DNA from: Bacteroidota bacterium
Lineage (GTDB): Bacteria > Bacteroidota > Bacteroidia > Chitinophagales > Chitinophagaceae
Reading direction: 5' to 3'
NCBI GenBank assembly: GCA_018268015.1
Contig: JAFDXJ010000047.1
Coordinates: forward strand, 1-59,003
Length of the DNA stretch: 59,003 bases
Positions 35,039 to 45,616 of the stretch are shown here, piece after piece. Below the pieces are notes generated by a model that ran no database searches, had not been told where the DNA came from, and was given only the letters and a program-made list of their open reading frames with translations. Position 1 is the stretch's first letter, and every line of letters begins with the position of its first letter. Position numbers and translations under genes: made by a program.

Positions 35039-36445
35039 ATGCCACTGGAAGACGAAAATATCGCCATCAAAGATCAATTCAAAGAATTACTGAATGCGAA
35101 TGATCTTTCAGCGCTTCGTGAGTTTCTGAATGATCAAAATATCAGCAATGTAGTAGAATGGATAGATGAATATCCTGAATACAATACAAAAATTATGGCC
35201 AATATGGCTATACATCGCGCCGCCAGTGTATTTAAGAACCTCGATATTTCTGATCAGCGCCGTATCGTACGTGAATTGCATCCCTTTAAAACAGCTGAAT
35301 TACTGAATGAACTACCTCCGGATGACCGCACAGATTTTTTTGAAGAATTACCTAAAGAAGCCTTGCGTAGCCTGATTAAGCTGCTCAACCCAGAGGAAAG
35401 AAAAATTACTTTATCCTTACTAGGCTACCCGGAAGATAGTGTTGGCCGCCTCATGACACCGGATTATGTATATGTTCATACATATAATACGGTCGCTTAT
35501 GTATTGGATGTAATCAGAAGAGTGGCAAAGAATAGTGAAACCATTGATGTGATATACGTGATCAATGAGAAAGGAGAATTATTGGATGATATCCGTATAA
35601 GAGATATTATACTAGCCTCTCCGGATAAGAGAGTAGAAGAGCTCATAGATGGTCGTGTAGTGGCATTGAATGTTAATGATGACCAGGAATATGCAAACCA
35701 GGTTTTCCAAATGAACAATCGTGTGGCTTTACCCGTAACAGATGATAACAATATTCTATTGGGTATTGTTACAATTGATGATATGTTGTGGGTGGCCAAT
35801 GAAGAATTTAGTGAAGACATGCAAAAAATGGGAGGTACAGAAGCATTGGATGAACCCTACCTGGACACTCCATTATTCAGCCTGATTCGTAAAAGGGCCG
35901 GCTGGCTGATTGTATTATTTATTGGCGAATTATTTACCGCCACTGCAATGGCTTTTTTCAGCGATGAAATAGATAAGGCCGTAGTGCTGAGTTATTTCGT
36001 TCCGCTAATTATGAGTAGTGGGGGAAATAGTGGCTCCCAGGCATCCACTTTAATTATCCAGGCAATGGCGGTAGGCGATGTAAAAATGTCTGATTGGTGG
36101 CGTGTCATGCATAGAGAAATATATAGTGGAGTTATACTTGGAGCAATACTTGGTCTGATTGGTTTTATAAGGATTGTTATTTGGCATTTTGCCATGGCTA
36201 ATGGGCTTATTGAAGATTTATACGGACAACATTGGCTTTTAGTAGCTTTCACCGTAGGTGTTTCACTTATCGGTGTCGTTTTATGGGGTTCATTATGTGG
36301 CTCAATGCTTCCAATTATCTTAAAGAAATTAGGCGCTGACCCTGCCGCTTCTTCCGCGCCTTTTGTAGCAACCCTGGTGGATGTTACCGGCTTAATCATT
36401 TATTTTACGGTTGCTTATTTCTTCTTAGCCGGTTTATTGTTGTAA
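35039..36445 (+). CDS. mgtE: MgtE-family magnesium transporter
   Basis: The 468-residue inner-membrane Mg2+ channel has the MgtE N domain of helical repeats (to about residue 135, with LPPDDRTDFFEELP), two CBS domains (about 140-265) and five C-terminal membrane segments. The pore signature SSGGNSGSQASTLIIQ and the DPAASSAPFVATLVD segment are intact. The cytosolic domains close the channel when Mg2+ is high in characterised members. Confidence 0.95.
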   Translation: MPLEDENIAIKDQFKELLNANDLSALREFLNDQNISNVVEWIDEYPEYNTKIMANMAIHRAASVFKNLDISDQRRIVRELHPFKTAELLNELPPDDRTDFFEELPKEALRSLIKLLNPEERKITLSLLGYPEDSVGRLMTPDYVYVHTYNTVAYVLDVIRRVAKNSETIDVIYVINEKGELLDDIRIRDIILASPDKRVEELIDGRVVALNVNDDQEYANQVFQMNNRVALPVTDDNNILLGIVTIDDMLWVANEEFSEDMQKMGGTEALDEPYLDTPLFSLIRKRAGWLIVLFIGELFTATAMAFFSDEIDKAVVLSYFVPLIMSSGGNSGSQASTLIIQAMAVGDVKMSDWWRVMHREIYSGVILGAILGLIGFIRIVIWHFAMANGLIEDLYGQHWLLVAFTVGVSLIGVVLWGSLCGSMLPIILKKLGADPAASSAPFVATLVDVTGLIIYFTVAYFFLAGLLL

Positions 36446-36560
36446 AATCATGCTGATGTCAATAAATTAGGCAAGCCACTTCTTATTGTTTTCTCAAAGC
36501 TTCATTGTTGATACAATTTGTTTTATTTATCAAAAATTATTTTCAAATTTTTTTACAAAA

Positions 36561-36590
36561 AAATCCCTCACAATTTTATGTGAAGGATTT
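36561..36590 (-). terminator. Terminator of dnaK
   Basis: AAATCCCTCACA and TGTGAAGGATTT form a 12-position stem with one mismatch and a six-base AT loop. On the minus strand it runs into seven T, 22 bases after the dnaK stop. Confidence 0.7.
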
Positions 36591-36612
36591 CTGTATTTAT
36601 TTTAAAAAATGA

Positions 36613-38529
36613 TTATTTCACTTCTTCAAATTCTGCATCTGTTACGGTATCAGCGCCATCATTATCTGATGCCTGTCCTTGAGGTTGCTCCTGTCCGGTA
36701 GCTTGCTGATTCGCACCTGCACCATCTGCCTGGGCTTTATAGATTTCTTCACTGGCGGCCGTCCATGCTGTATTGATTTCAGTAAGAGCAGTATCAATTG
36801 CCGGAATATCCTGGCTTTTGTGGGCTTCTTTCAGTTTTGTCAAAGCAGTTTCCAATGGCGCTTTTTTATCGGCTGAAATCTTATCACCAAATTCTTTCAG
36901 TTGCTTTTCAGTTTGAAAGATCATACTATCTGCCTGGTTTAATTTTTCTACCTTTTCTTTTTCAGATTTATCTGCCGCTTCATTTGCTTTTGCATCAGCC
37001 TTCATTTTCTCGATCTCATCTTTGCTCAAGCCACTACCAGCTTCAATACGGATTTTTTGCTCTTTGCCGGTACCTTTATCCTTAGCGCTTACATGTAAAA
37101 TACCGTTTGCATCAATGTCAAAAGTTACTTCAATTTGAGGAACGCCGCGCGGTGCTGGTGGTATATCTGCCAGGGTAAACTTACCCAGGCTTTTATTATG
37201 AGCAGCCATGGGCCTTTCACCTTGCAGGATATGAATCTCTACGCCGGGTTGGTTGTCACTGGCTGTAGAAAATGTTTCTGTTTTTTTAGTTGGAATTGTT
37301 GTATTGGAAGGAATCATGGTGGTCATCACACCGCCCATTGTTTCTATACCGAGGCTTAATGGAGTAACATCAAGTAGTAAAACATCTTTGATTTCACCTG
37401 TTAATACAGCGCCCTGAATAGCTGCTCCAATAGCAACCACTTCATCCGGATTCACCCCTTTACTTGGTTTTTTTCCAAAAAACTTTTCTACAATTTCCTG
37501 CACCTTAGGGATACGTGTACTACCGCCCACGAGGATAACTTCATCTATTTGAGATGCATTATAACCTGCATCTTTGAGCGCTACTTCACAGGGTTTTAAA
37601 CAACGTGCAAACAATGTATCTGATAACTGTTCAAACTTTGCTCTTGTCAATTTCTTCACAAGGTGTTTGGGTACTCCATCTACAGCAGTAACATAAGGTA
37701 AATTGATTTCAGTTTCTGAAGATGAGCTTAACTCAATCTTTGCTTTTTCAGAAGCCTCTTTTAATCTTTGTAATGCCATTGGATCTTTACGCAGATCAAT
37801 ATTTTCATCTTTTTTAAATTCTTCTGCGAGCCAGTCCATAATCACTTTATCAAAATCGTCTCCACCTAAGTGTGTATCACCATTTGTACTTTTCACTTCA
37901 AAAACACCATCACCCAGATCAAGTACGGATATATCAAATGTACCGCCACCTAAGTCGAAAACTGCAATTTTCTGATCTGTATGTTTTTTATCCAGTCCAT
38001 AAGCAAGAGCTGCAGCAGTTGGTTCATTGACAATTCTGCGAACATTCAGACCGGCAATTTCACCGGCTTCTTTGGTGGCTTGTCTTTGAGCATCATTAAA
38101 ATAGGCCGGAACGGTAATAACAGCTTCATGTACTTCCTGCCCAAGGTAATCTTCTGCTGTTTTTTTCATCTTTTGCAGGATCATTGCAGAAATTTCCTGC
38201 GGAGTATATAACCTGCCATCAATATCTATACGCACTGTATTATTGTCACCCTTGGCAACTTTATAACTCCAGTGGCTAATTTCTTCTGATACTTCGTCAT
38301 AACGGCGTCCCATAAAGCGCTTAACGCTCATGATGGTGTTTACTGGGTTAGTAATTGCCTGCCGTTTGGCGGGATCACCCACTTTTCTTTCCCCGTTTTT
38401 AAGAAAAGCCACCACACTTGGAGTAGTCCTCCTGCCTTCATCATTGGCTATTACTACAGGTTCATTACCTTCCATCACCGCCACACAACTGTTAGTTGTA
38501 CCCAAGTCTATACCGATTATTTTTGCCAT
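36613..38529 (-). CDS. dnaK: Molecular chaperone DnaK (Hsp70)
   Basis: The 638-residue Hsp70 shows the phosphate-1 loop [16 protein letters not shown], the connect-1 region [16 protein letters not shown], phosphate-2 [10 protein letters not shown], and adenosine motif [12 protein letters not shown]. The linker [16 protein letters not shown] follows, then the peptide-binding beta domain and a helical lid ending in a disordered Gln/Gly/Asp tail with EFEEVK. dnaJ and grpE are not next to it. Cytoplasmic, heat-shock chaperone. Confidence 0.98.
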   Translation of the reverse strand: MAKIIGIDLGTTNSCVAVMEGNEPVVIANDEGRRTTPSVVAFLKNGERKVGDPAKRQAITNPVNTIMSVKRFMGRRYDEVSEEISHWSYKVAKGDNNTVRIDIDGRLYTPQEISAMILQKMKKTAEDYLGQEVHEAVITVPAYFNDAQRQATKEAGEIAGLNVRRIVNEPTAAALAYGLDKKHTDQKIAVFDLGGGTFDISVLDLGDGVFEVKSTNGDTHLGGDDFDKVIMDWLAEEFKKDENIDLRKDPMALQRLKEASEKAKIELSSSSETEINLPYVTAVDGVPKHLVKKLTRAKFEQLSDTLFARCLKPCEVALKDAGYNASQIDEVILVGGSTRIPKVQEIVEKFFGKKPSKGVNPDEVVAIGAAIQGAVLTGEIKDVLLLDVTPLSLGIETMGGVMTTMIPSNTTIPTKKTETFSTASDNQPGVEIHILQGERPMAAHNKSLGKFTLADIPPAPRGVPQIEVTFDIDANGILHVSAKDKGTGKEQKIRIEAGSGLSKDEIEKMKADAKANEAADKSEKEKVEKLNQADSMIFQTEKQLKEFGDKISADKKAPLETALTKLKEAHKSQDIPAIDTALTEINTAWTAASEEIYKAQADGAGANQQATGQEQPQGQASDNDGADTVTDAEFEEVK

Positions 38530-38649
38530 ATTATTAATTTAAATGAATAATTTTTTTTCAATCAACAATTAGTCAATCATTGTGCCATGCAAAAAAAGAT
38601 GAAAAATTGGCAGAAAATAACCGGTATTTCTTCAAAGCTGTTGAGCCAA

Positions 38650-40329
38650 TTACCAGAATATGGTGTAGAGAAAAGTTAATATAGCCACTACGATTAATGC
38701 GCCTATAGCAAATGTGGAAGTTACTTTATAAGATTGATTCCCCGAATTGTCAAACTCAGTAATATGTTCTTTTTTATAAGTGATCTTACTAATAAAGTAC
38801 ATCCCAATAATACAGATGATGAATACAAAAGTCATCCTGTCAAGAAAGGGAATTTCAAAAAAACCCTCTTTATTTTTTGCTGCAAAACCATAAGGTACCA
38901 GGAATGAAAGGTCAAAAAAGTTTGGTAGAAATTTAAAAAAAACGGAGAAAACAAATCCTCCAATGGTGGCAAATAATGCAGCTGCTGAAGTGGTTTTTTT
39001 CCAAAAAAAGCCTAATAAAAACATCGCAAAAATACCGGGTGATACAAAGCCGGTATATTCCTGGATATATTGAAATCCTTGTTTCCCTTCTCCCATTAAT
39101 TTTTCACCTAATACAAAAGCAAGCATAACGGCTATCATCATACTCACAATGATGGTGATTTTCCCAATGTTTACAAGGTGATTTTCATCTGCATTTTTTC
39201 GAATGGCTTTTTTATAAATATCCAATGTGAAAATGGTGGCAATGCTGTTTGCTTTACCTGCAAGCGAAGCTACAATAGCTGCAGTCAGCGCTGCAAAAGA
39301 CAGGCCTTTAAGCCCTTCCGGTAAAAGGGATAGCAGTGAAGGATAGGCTTTATTTACATCTACCACTCCCTGGCTATTGAGCATTTCCTGCTGAAACATT
39401 CCTTTTTGATATAAAACATAAGCAGCAATACCCGGCAGCACCACAATCATAGGCATTAATATTTTTAAGAATGCTGCAAAGAGCAATCCCTTTCTTGCTG
39501 TCGGCACACTTGCCCCTAAAGCTCTTTGAGTTATATATTGATTACAACCCCAATAATTCAGGTTGGCAATCCACATACCTCCAACCAAAACACTTATTCC
39601 GGGTAGGTCGAGATAATTGGGATTGTCTTTTTTTAAAATCATTTGAAAATGCTCCGGCGCCTGTTTCCATAATAATGAAAATCCGCTGGCAATACTTGTT
39701 TCACCGGATTGAGATGCCATTAATTTTAATCCATAATAAGTGGCCGCCAAACCGCCGATTATTAAGAAAAATACCTGGACCACATCCGTATATCCAATTA
39801 CTTTCATGCCACCCAAAGTAATGATGATAGCAAATACAGCCAATAATGAAATGCATAAACCGATGGGTAATCCGGAAATGCCGCTCACCGCTAATGCGCC
39901 TAAATAAAGAATAGATAACAGGTTGACGATAATATATAACATGAGCCAGAAAATAGCCATAATCATGGCTACGGTACCATTATAGCGCTGTTGCAGAAAT
40001 TGTGGCATGGTGTAAATATTATTTTTAATATACACCGGAATAAAAAAGATAGCTACTACCAGTAATGTTGCAGCCGACATCCATTCATAGCTTGAAATAG
40101 CCAGGCCTATCTGAAATCCGGAGCCACTCATACCAATGAACTGTTCTGCAGAAATATTAGAGGCAATCAATGATGCACCAATGGCCCACCAGGTTAAGGA
40201 ACCCTCAGCCAGGAAATAATCTTTAGTACCCTGGTTCGTTTTTCTTTTTCGCCTGTAAATCCAAATTCCATACACGGATACTATTATAAAATAAAAAAGG
40301 AAGATGAGATAACCTGATGTATGCAGCAT
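38650..40329 (-). CDS. SSS-family sodium/sugar symporter
   Basis: The 559-residue inner-membrane protein resembles bacterial SGLT-type transporters: N-terminal AEGSLTWWAIGASLIASNISAEQ region, GGMWIANLNYWGCNQYITQRALGA-type motif in the middle and about 14 membrane segments in all. Ser/Thr residues at the end of TM8 (AIVASLAGKANSIATIF) fit the sodium site. The sugar or other solute is not readable. No sugar-catabolic gene lies nearby. 27 bases separate its start from the prfB stop. Confidence 0.9.
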   Translation of the reverse strand: MLHTSGYLIFLFYFIIVSVYGIWIYRRKRKTNQGTKDYFLAEGSLTWWAIGASLIASNISAEQFIGMSGSGFQIGLAISSYEWMSAATLLVVAIFFIPVYIKNNIYTMPQFLQQRYNGTVAMIMAIFWLMLYIIVNLLSILYLGALAVSGISGLPIGLCISLLAVFAIIITLGGMKVIGYTDVVQVFFLIIGGLAATYYGLKLMASQSGETSIASGFSLLWKQAPEHFQMILKKDNPNYLDLPGISVLVGGMWIANLNYWGCNQYITQRALGASVPTARKGLLFAAFLKILMPMIVVLPGIAAYVLYQKGMFQQEMLNSQGVVDVNKAYPSLLSLLPEGLKGLSFAALTAAIVASLAGKANSIATIFTLDIYKKAIRKNADENHLVNIGKITIIVSMMIAVMLAFVLGEKLMGEGKQGFQYIQEYTGFVSPGIFAMFLLGFFWKKTTSAAALFATIGGFVFSVFFKFLPNFFDLSFLVPYGFAAKNKEGFFEIPFLDRMTFVFIICIIGMYFISKITYKKEHITEFDNSGNQSYKVTSTFAIGALIVVAILTFLYTIFW

Positions 40330-40356
40330 ATTGATATTTTAATAGATGTAAATTTA

Positions 40357-41437
40357 TTACTCCTGTTGCAATAGGAGAAATGCTTTTATAAATCCGTCGA
40401 GTTCGCCATCCATCACAGGTTGCACATTTCCCACTTCAAAACCGGTTCGATGATCTTTAATCATTTTATACGGATGAAAAACATAACTTCTTATCTGACT
40501 TCCCCATTCAATCTTCTTCTTATTTGCATTGGATGCATTTTTTGCCTCTTCTTTTTTTCGCATCTCTTCTTCATATAACCGGCTCTTTAGCATTTTTAAG
40601 GCAAGCTCTCTGTTCTCTCCCTGTGTGCGGGATTGCTGGCATTCCACAATTATTCCACTGGTATGTTTCAATCGGACAGCCGTTTCTACTTTGTTTACAT
40701 TTTGTCCGCCTTTTCCACCACTACGGTAAAACTCCCATTCTAAATCGGCCGGGTTTACCTGTATTTCAATAGTATCATCTATTAATGGATAAACAAAAAC
40801 ACTGGCAAAAGAGGTATGACGCCTGGCATTACTGTCAAACGGTGATATCCTTACCAAGCGGTGTACCCCTGATTCTGCTTTTAAAAATCCATAAGCAAAG
40901 GGGCCATCAAATTGCAGCGTGGCTGATTTTATTCCCGCACCTTCACCTTCCTGGAAATCTAATTCAGTAACTTTCCAATCCTGTTTTTCGCCATACATTC
41001 TGTACATACGGAGAAGCATTTCTGCCCAGTCCTGGCTTTCTGTGCCTCCGGCTCCCGGATTGATTTGCAACACGGCCGGTAATTCATCTTCAGGTTTATT
41101 GAGCGTGCATTTAAATTCCGCATCTTCTACTTTTTGAGTAGCCAGGTCAAAGGCTGTTCTGGTTTCTTCTTCTGTGGCATCACCGGATTTCCAGAAATCA
41201 AATAATACAGAGAAATCTTCAACAGCATCATTGACTTCTTTATACATCTTTATCCAGAATTCATTTACTTTGATTTCTTTCATGATAGAAGTAGCGCGCT
41301 GATTATCTTCCCAAAATCCTGAGGAAAGGGATAATTGCTTATCTCGTGAAATCTTATCTAATCTTTGATCGTAGTCAAAGAAATCGTTTTAGGACGGAAA
41401 CGCGTTCCCTCAGTGATTTGATTTGTTCTGTTGTCAT
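40357..41437 (-). CDS. prfB: Peptide chain release factor 2, programmed +1 frameshift
   Basis: RF2 ends translation at UGA and UAA. The gene is in two frames: codons 1-20 run from ATG 41437 (MTTEQIKSLRERVSVLKRFL) to CTT-TGA at 41380-41375. A +1 shift at CTTTGAC continues with GAC (41376) as DYDQRLDKISRDK and on to the stop at 40357, giving a 359-residue protein. RF2 hallmarks are present: SPF recognition motif in RISPFDSN and the catalytic GGQ in SGGKGGQNVNK. The internal UGA lets RF2 regulate its own synthesis. No Shine-Dalgarno-like AGG lies just before the slip site, unlike E. coli. Confidence 0.95.
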
Positions 41438-41504
41438 ACAACGAAAATAAGAAGATTCATGAAGGAAATAAAAATTTACCTGCAGAAATGTTATTCTGTT
41501 TTTT

Positions 41505-42188
41505 TCAGTCTATCATTTTCTTGTCATAAGCAATCTTCATGACCTGCGCTTTGTTATTGACATGTAATTTTTTGTAAATGTTTGATACATGTTTTCTTAC
41601 GGTGAGTACACTCGTGCCAGAAAATTGTGCAATTCTTTTGGCATCATTCCCTGCAACAATTTGTTTAAGAATTTCCTTTTCTTTTTCCGTTAAAATGGTT
41701 GAAATGGTATGATCTTCAACCGGCTTATTTTCCGGCTTGTTCATAGAAGCAGCGCTCAATAATTGCAACGCTTTCCGGGCAATTGACGGGCTCATGGGTG
41801 CCCCTTCATGAATTACCGCAGAAATCACTGCATGATGCAATTCCAGGGCACTTTCATCTTTCATTAAATAACCATGAGCGCCGGCTTTAATGGCTTCAAA
41901 AATTTTATCATCATCATCAAATACAGTTAAAACGATAAAATAAATTTGTGGGTATAAAGATCTCCCCAAAGCAATCGCCTGAATGCCATTCATTTCAGGC
42001 ATTTCAAGATCCATAAAAATAATTTGTGGCATCTTGTCTAAAGGCAGCCCTTTTAATTGCTCAAGGCAATCGCTCCCATTGACCGCTAAGAAACATAAAT
42101 CAAGGTCTTCAAACTGCTGAATTTTTTCACCAATTGTTGTCCTATTGACCGACTTATCATCTGTAATTCCTACGCGTATAACTGCCAT
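41505..42188 (-). CDS. LuxR/NarL-type response regulator
   Basis: The 227-residue DNA-binding regulator has a receiver domain (acidic ITDDKS, phosphoacceptor Asp in IIFMDLEMPEMNG, Thr in VLTVFDDDD, Lys in GYLMKDES). A C-terminal LuxR HTH (about 165-225, LTEKEKEILKQIVAGNDAKR, VLTVRKHVSNIYKKL) follows. ATG 42188 gives MAVIRVGITDD; the TTG 15 codons upstream is not conserved in character. It lies 79 bases after the TPR kinase gene on the same strand and is most likely its partner. Confidence 0.92.
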   Translation of the reverse strand: MAVIRVGITDDKSVNRTTIGEKIQQFEDLDLCFLAVNGSDCLEQLKGLPLDKMPQIIFMDLEMPEMNGIQAIALGRSLYPQIYFIVLTVFDDDDKIFEAIKAGAHGYLMKDESALELHHAVISAVIHEGAPMSPSIARKALQLLSAASMNKPENKPVEDHTISTILTEKEKEILKQIVAGNDAKRIAQFSGTSVLTVRKHVSNIYKKLHVNNKAQVMKIAYDKKMID

Positions 42189-42267
42189 AAAATCTTTTCC
42201 ATAAAGGTTTTTAAAAGAAATTAAAATACTCAAGCAAATTGTAATTTTTACCTGAAGTATGGAATAC

Positions 42268-44220
42268 TTAATTTATAGTAGAAACCATTTCCAATAGTGT
42301 GCCTTTCCCGGGTGAAGAAAGAATAGAAAGCTGAATACCTGCATCTTTTGCTCTTGCCTGCATATTACGTAAACCATTCCCGGCAGTTTCTTTTCTCATC
42401 GCCATGCCGATTCCATTATCCCGGATATTTATTTTTAAAAGTTCATTACTATCAATGCTGATATGAATATTTTTTGCCTGGCTATGTTTCAGAGCATTAT
42501 GAATGGCTTCCTGGACAATTCGGAAAATATTCAGGGCTTTTTGAGATCCCAATCGAATATCATTGGTGATCGTTTCTTCTACTTCAATTTGTTGATCATA
42601 GCTTTGGCCAATTTTTAAAGTATAATTTTTAATCCGGTCACTCAGACTGGTAATCGTAATATGCTCTCTGTTCAATATCCAAATGGTATCCCGAAGGGAA
42701 TTCATGATATTCTGGGAATGTTGTTGTAGGTTTTGCAATTGGTTATCACTGTTTGCAAATCCTTTAGATTTTATTTTTTCCACATCAGCTGAAATCGCTG
42801 TAGCATAAGCGCCTATATTATCATGCAGGTCTGCAGCAATTCTTTTGCGTTCATTTTCTTCTGCATCCAATATGGATTGAGCTGAAAGTTTCCTGGCTTC
42901 ATCAATAGTATGTTGCATTTTGATGCGTTGTTTGGTACGTATATTTCGTAACCACATCCATACTATAATACCTGCTAATGTAAAAAGCGCCAGTGAGCCA
43001 TAAATTAAATAATTTTTTCGGGTGATCTTTAATTCCTGTGAAATAATGGTGTTTTCTTTTTGCTTTACATCGTATTTGGTTTGTAGCTCTGCAATGACTT
43101 CCGCTTTATTTATTTGATTCAATGTATCTTTCAAAACAATGATTTCTTCCAATACCTTTTGATAAGCCGGATAATCTTTGTCTTCTTTCAGATAACGGGC
43201 AAGCGCCAGATAAAATGGCAGGCGTGTTGCCGGGTCATTATTGAAAGTTTGTGCGGGATCTCCCTGTTGTTTATTGTAAATATTACCGCTCCCTAATTTA
43301 CTCCAGCAATAGTCAATGGCTTTTTTAAGCTGCCCTGTTTGAGCATAAAATTCGGCAATTTGTATATTATCGTCTATCACGGCATCGGGCCTGCTATACA
43401 TTTTGCTCCGGGCTTCCTGCATATTTTTCAATGCCATTTCGGCTTCATCCAATTGTTGAGTGGCCGTATATACTACAGACTGGTAACGATACCCTCTGGC
43501 AAGTAAATCAACCTGTTCATTTTTTTTACTAAAATTTAATCCCTCGTTTAAAAAATATAAAGCAGAATCAAGTTTTTTCTCATTGTAATAAAGCTGGCCC
43601 CGATTGATTAATATGCTTCCCAGGGATTTTGAATTTGTTGGAGTGATATAAGAAAGTGCTTTATCATTCCATTTGCGTGCTACACCCAATTCGTTTCGAG
43701 ACAAAGCAATCTTACCAATAAGATCAGAAGAACTGGCCATAATCAGGCTATCATGATATTTTGAAGATTCAGACACCAATTCAAATAAAATCTTCAAACT
43801 TTCTTCAAATCTTCCTTCTGCCGCAAATGAAAGCGCTTTGATATTTTTCAGGCGATAATATATCTCTTTAAATCCGGCATCACTCAAAGGGATTTTTTTT
43901 AATTCATGTTCTACAACATAGCGTGCGCTGTCAGTCCATCCCCATTTCATATAATCCTGTGCCAGAGTGAGCTGTGACAATACTTTTAGCCGTTTATCGT
44001 TTGACCGGGAAGCCAGGTCAAGCGCTACATAAGCAAATTTTTCCAGGCTGTCCTGGTTGATGTTGGCATAATCTTCACAATATGCAATAACCGCAGAAAG
44101 TTTTTCATCACCATCCCTTGCTTTATCAATTGCCACTCTCAGGCTATCGAGCTTTGTAGTTTGGAGATATGCGGGTATGCCAAATACTAAAAAACAAAGA
44201 ATAAGAAAAATGATACGCAT
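42268..44220 (-). CDS. TPR-containing sensor histidine kinase (HisKA_3)
   Basis: The 650-residue protein starts with a signal/anchor (MRIIFLILCFLVFGIPAYLQ) and has tetratricopeptide-like helical repeats in the periplasm (about 60-350). One membrane segment (about 405-425) follows, then a coiled coil, a HisKA_3 domain with His in AADLHDNIGAYATAI, and HATPase_c with VQEAIHNALKHS, IRDNGIGM and GNGLRNM. This is the NarX/DesK-type kinase that pairs with LuxR regulators such as the one downstream. The signal sensed is unknown. ATG 44220 fits the signal peptide. Confidence 0.92.
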   Translation of the reverse strand: MRIIFLILCFLVFGIPAYLQTTKLDSLRVAIDKARDGDEKLSAVIAYCEDYANINQDSLEKFAYVALDLASRSNDKRLKVLSQLTLAQDYMKWGWTDSARYVVEHELKKIPLSDAGFKEIYYRLKNIKALSFAAEGRFEESLKILFELVSESSKYHDSLIMASSSDLIGKIALSRNELGVARKWNDKALSYITPTNSKSLGSILINRGQLYYNEKKLDSALYFLNEGLNFSKKNEQVDLLARGYRYQSVVYTATQQLDEAEMALKNMQEARSKMYSRPDAVIDDNIQIAEFYAQTGQLKKAIDYCWSKLGSGNIYNKQQGDPAQTFNNDPATRLPFYLALARYLKEDKDYPAYQKVLEEIIVLKDTLNQINKAEVIAELQTKYDVKQKENTIISQELKITRKNYLIYGSLALFTLAGIIVWMWLRNIRTKQRIKMQHTIDEARKLSAQSILDAEENERKRIAADLHDNIGAYATAISADVEKIKSKGFANSDNQLQNLQQHSQNIMNSLRDTIWILNREHITITSLSDRIKNYTLKIGQSYDQQIEVEETITNDIRLGSQKALNIFRIVQEAIHNALKHSQAKNIHISIDSNELLKINIRDNGIGMAMRKETAGNGLRNMQARAKDAGIQLSILSSPGKGTLLEMVSTIN

Positions 44221-44331
44221 AAAATGAATTGGCAATGATATCGTCGAAAATTGTTTAAAAATAATGGTTTTATCTAAATGAAGAGTTCTATAGGTGAAAG
44301 GCCTTTAAATAATAAGAAGTCTTCATAGTAA

Positions 44332-44372
44332 AAGCCGCATTATGGACTGTAGTCCAAAATGCGGCTTCTTTT
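44332..44372 (-). terminator. Terminator of the phosphatase-family gene
   Basis: AAGCCGCATT and AATGCGGCTT form a 10-bp stem; inside it TGGACT-GT-AGTCCA makes a further stem, so the whole hairpin is long. On the minus strand it is followed by TTTTACTA, 17 bases after the stop at 44385. Confidence 0.75.
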
Positions 44373-44384
44373 ATTCTTCATTTT

Positions 44385-45488
44385 TTATTCTGCTACTTGA
44401 GGTAAGACTTTCCCAACCTTATGTAGAAGTGAATTATATTTAAATCCTAAGAGCTGTGCAATCGTTGCAGCATATTGTGTTTGAAAAATTTGTTCTTTAG
44501 TTTTCATTTCTCCTAAAGGCTTAATCGCCGGGCCCCAGGTGGCTAACCAGGTTTCATTGCTATGCATCACATCACTACCATGATCTGTCCAGGCATCTCC
44601 TACCCCTCTTCCATGATCTGGGAAAATGATGAAACTGGTTTTATCCTTGTAAAAAGGATCTGCCTGAATGAGCAGCCAAAGCTTTTCAATCATAGCATCC
44701 AGGTGATGAATATCTTCCAGATATTTATCGTAAGCCCCTTCATGGGCATATTCATCAGTATCCCCAAAATCAATGTAAATTACTTTGGGATGATTTGCAT
44801 TGATATAAGATTTCGCCAATGCATATACTTCAAAATCGAGTCTTTCTCCATCACCAAGTATTCTTGGAGCAATATGTTGTAATTCATTTGCCAAAATTTG
44901 TTCTTGCGTTAATTGTGTGCCATGTACATCTTCCCAAGGGATATTGACCATCATAGTTGTCTTATCTTTATTTAAATTTTTTCCTGCAGGTACCCAACAA
45001 ACAATACCGGCTACCTTTCCATGATAATTATTTTGCTGGTTTAAGAATTCCAGCACATTCATATTCTCATTGTCTTTATAATTATTAGAATTGATCGCCG
45101 TATCTACAAATCCACTCAATGCTTCAGCTCTTCCGGGATAGGAGAACCAGTATGGATTCTGCACATTTACATTATTTCCCAGATCACGATTACCATATAG
45201 CTGGCCTTTTTTGGCAATATATTTCCAGGTGAAAGGCATGAGTTTTTCCCTCCGGTTATTGATATCATCTGACCAGAAGTCATGAATCCTTTTTAAAGAA
45301 TCCATTGAGTTAAATTTAGGATTGTTTAATAAATTCCATTCTGCACCGTGGAATAATTCCTGCCACCTGTAACCATCTATTAAAATAATGACCATGTTTT
45401 GATCATTGGCTTGTATTTGTGCTGGCAATTTAGATACACAAATACATAAGAAAAATATACACCATAACCTCTTTAATGTAAAATGCAT
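44385..45488 (-). CDS. Alkaline phosphatase superfamily (NPP-like) exported hydrolase
   Basis: From ATG 45488 the 367-residue protein has a signal peptide (MHFTLKRLWC to VSKLPAQ). The superfamily metal site is visible: VIILIDGYRW (Asp), the nucleophile region SYPGRAEALSGF, YIDFGDTDEYAHEG (Asp and His), and FPDHGRG plus WTDHGSD. It probably cleaves a phosphoester, phosphodiester or sulfate ester in the periplasm. The usual threonine/serine nucleophile position is not certain, as the stretch reads YPGRAEA. The longer TTG/ATG-started reading lacks a signal peptide and is not preferred. Confidence 0.82.
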   Translation of the reverse strand: MHFTLKRLWCIFFLCICVSKLPAQIQANDQNMVIILIDGYRWQELFHGAEWNLLNNPKFNSMDSLKRIHDFWSDDINNRREKLMPFTWKYIAKKGQLYGNRDLGNNVNVQNPYWFSYPGRAEALSGFVDTAINSNNYKDNENMNVLEFLNQQNNYHGKVAGIVCWVPAGKNLNKDKTTMMVNIPWEDVHGTQLTQEQILANELQHIAPRILGDGERLDFEVYALAKSYINANHPKVIYIDFGDTDEYAHEGAYDKYLEDIHHLDAMIEKLWLLIQADPFYKDKTSFIIFPDHGRGVGDAWTDHGSDVMHSNETWLATWGPAIKPLGEMKTKEQIFQTQYAATIAQLLGFKYNSLLHKVGKVLPQVAE

Positions 45489-45616
45489 AAAATAATTTTT
45501 GGCTTGAACAATCAAATTTATACAATTCAAACACGCTCTAATGGAACTGTTATTATTTTTTGATGAATAAGATTTTAAAAAAAGCATCAATAAAAGCTCC
45601 CGAATTTCATAAACTT

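Noticed and set aside
40357..41437. prfB as a frameshifted pseudogene
   Set aside because: The in-frame TGA sits in the known CTTTGAC programmed slip site at the usual codon; the rest of the protein is intact.
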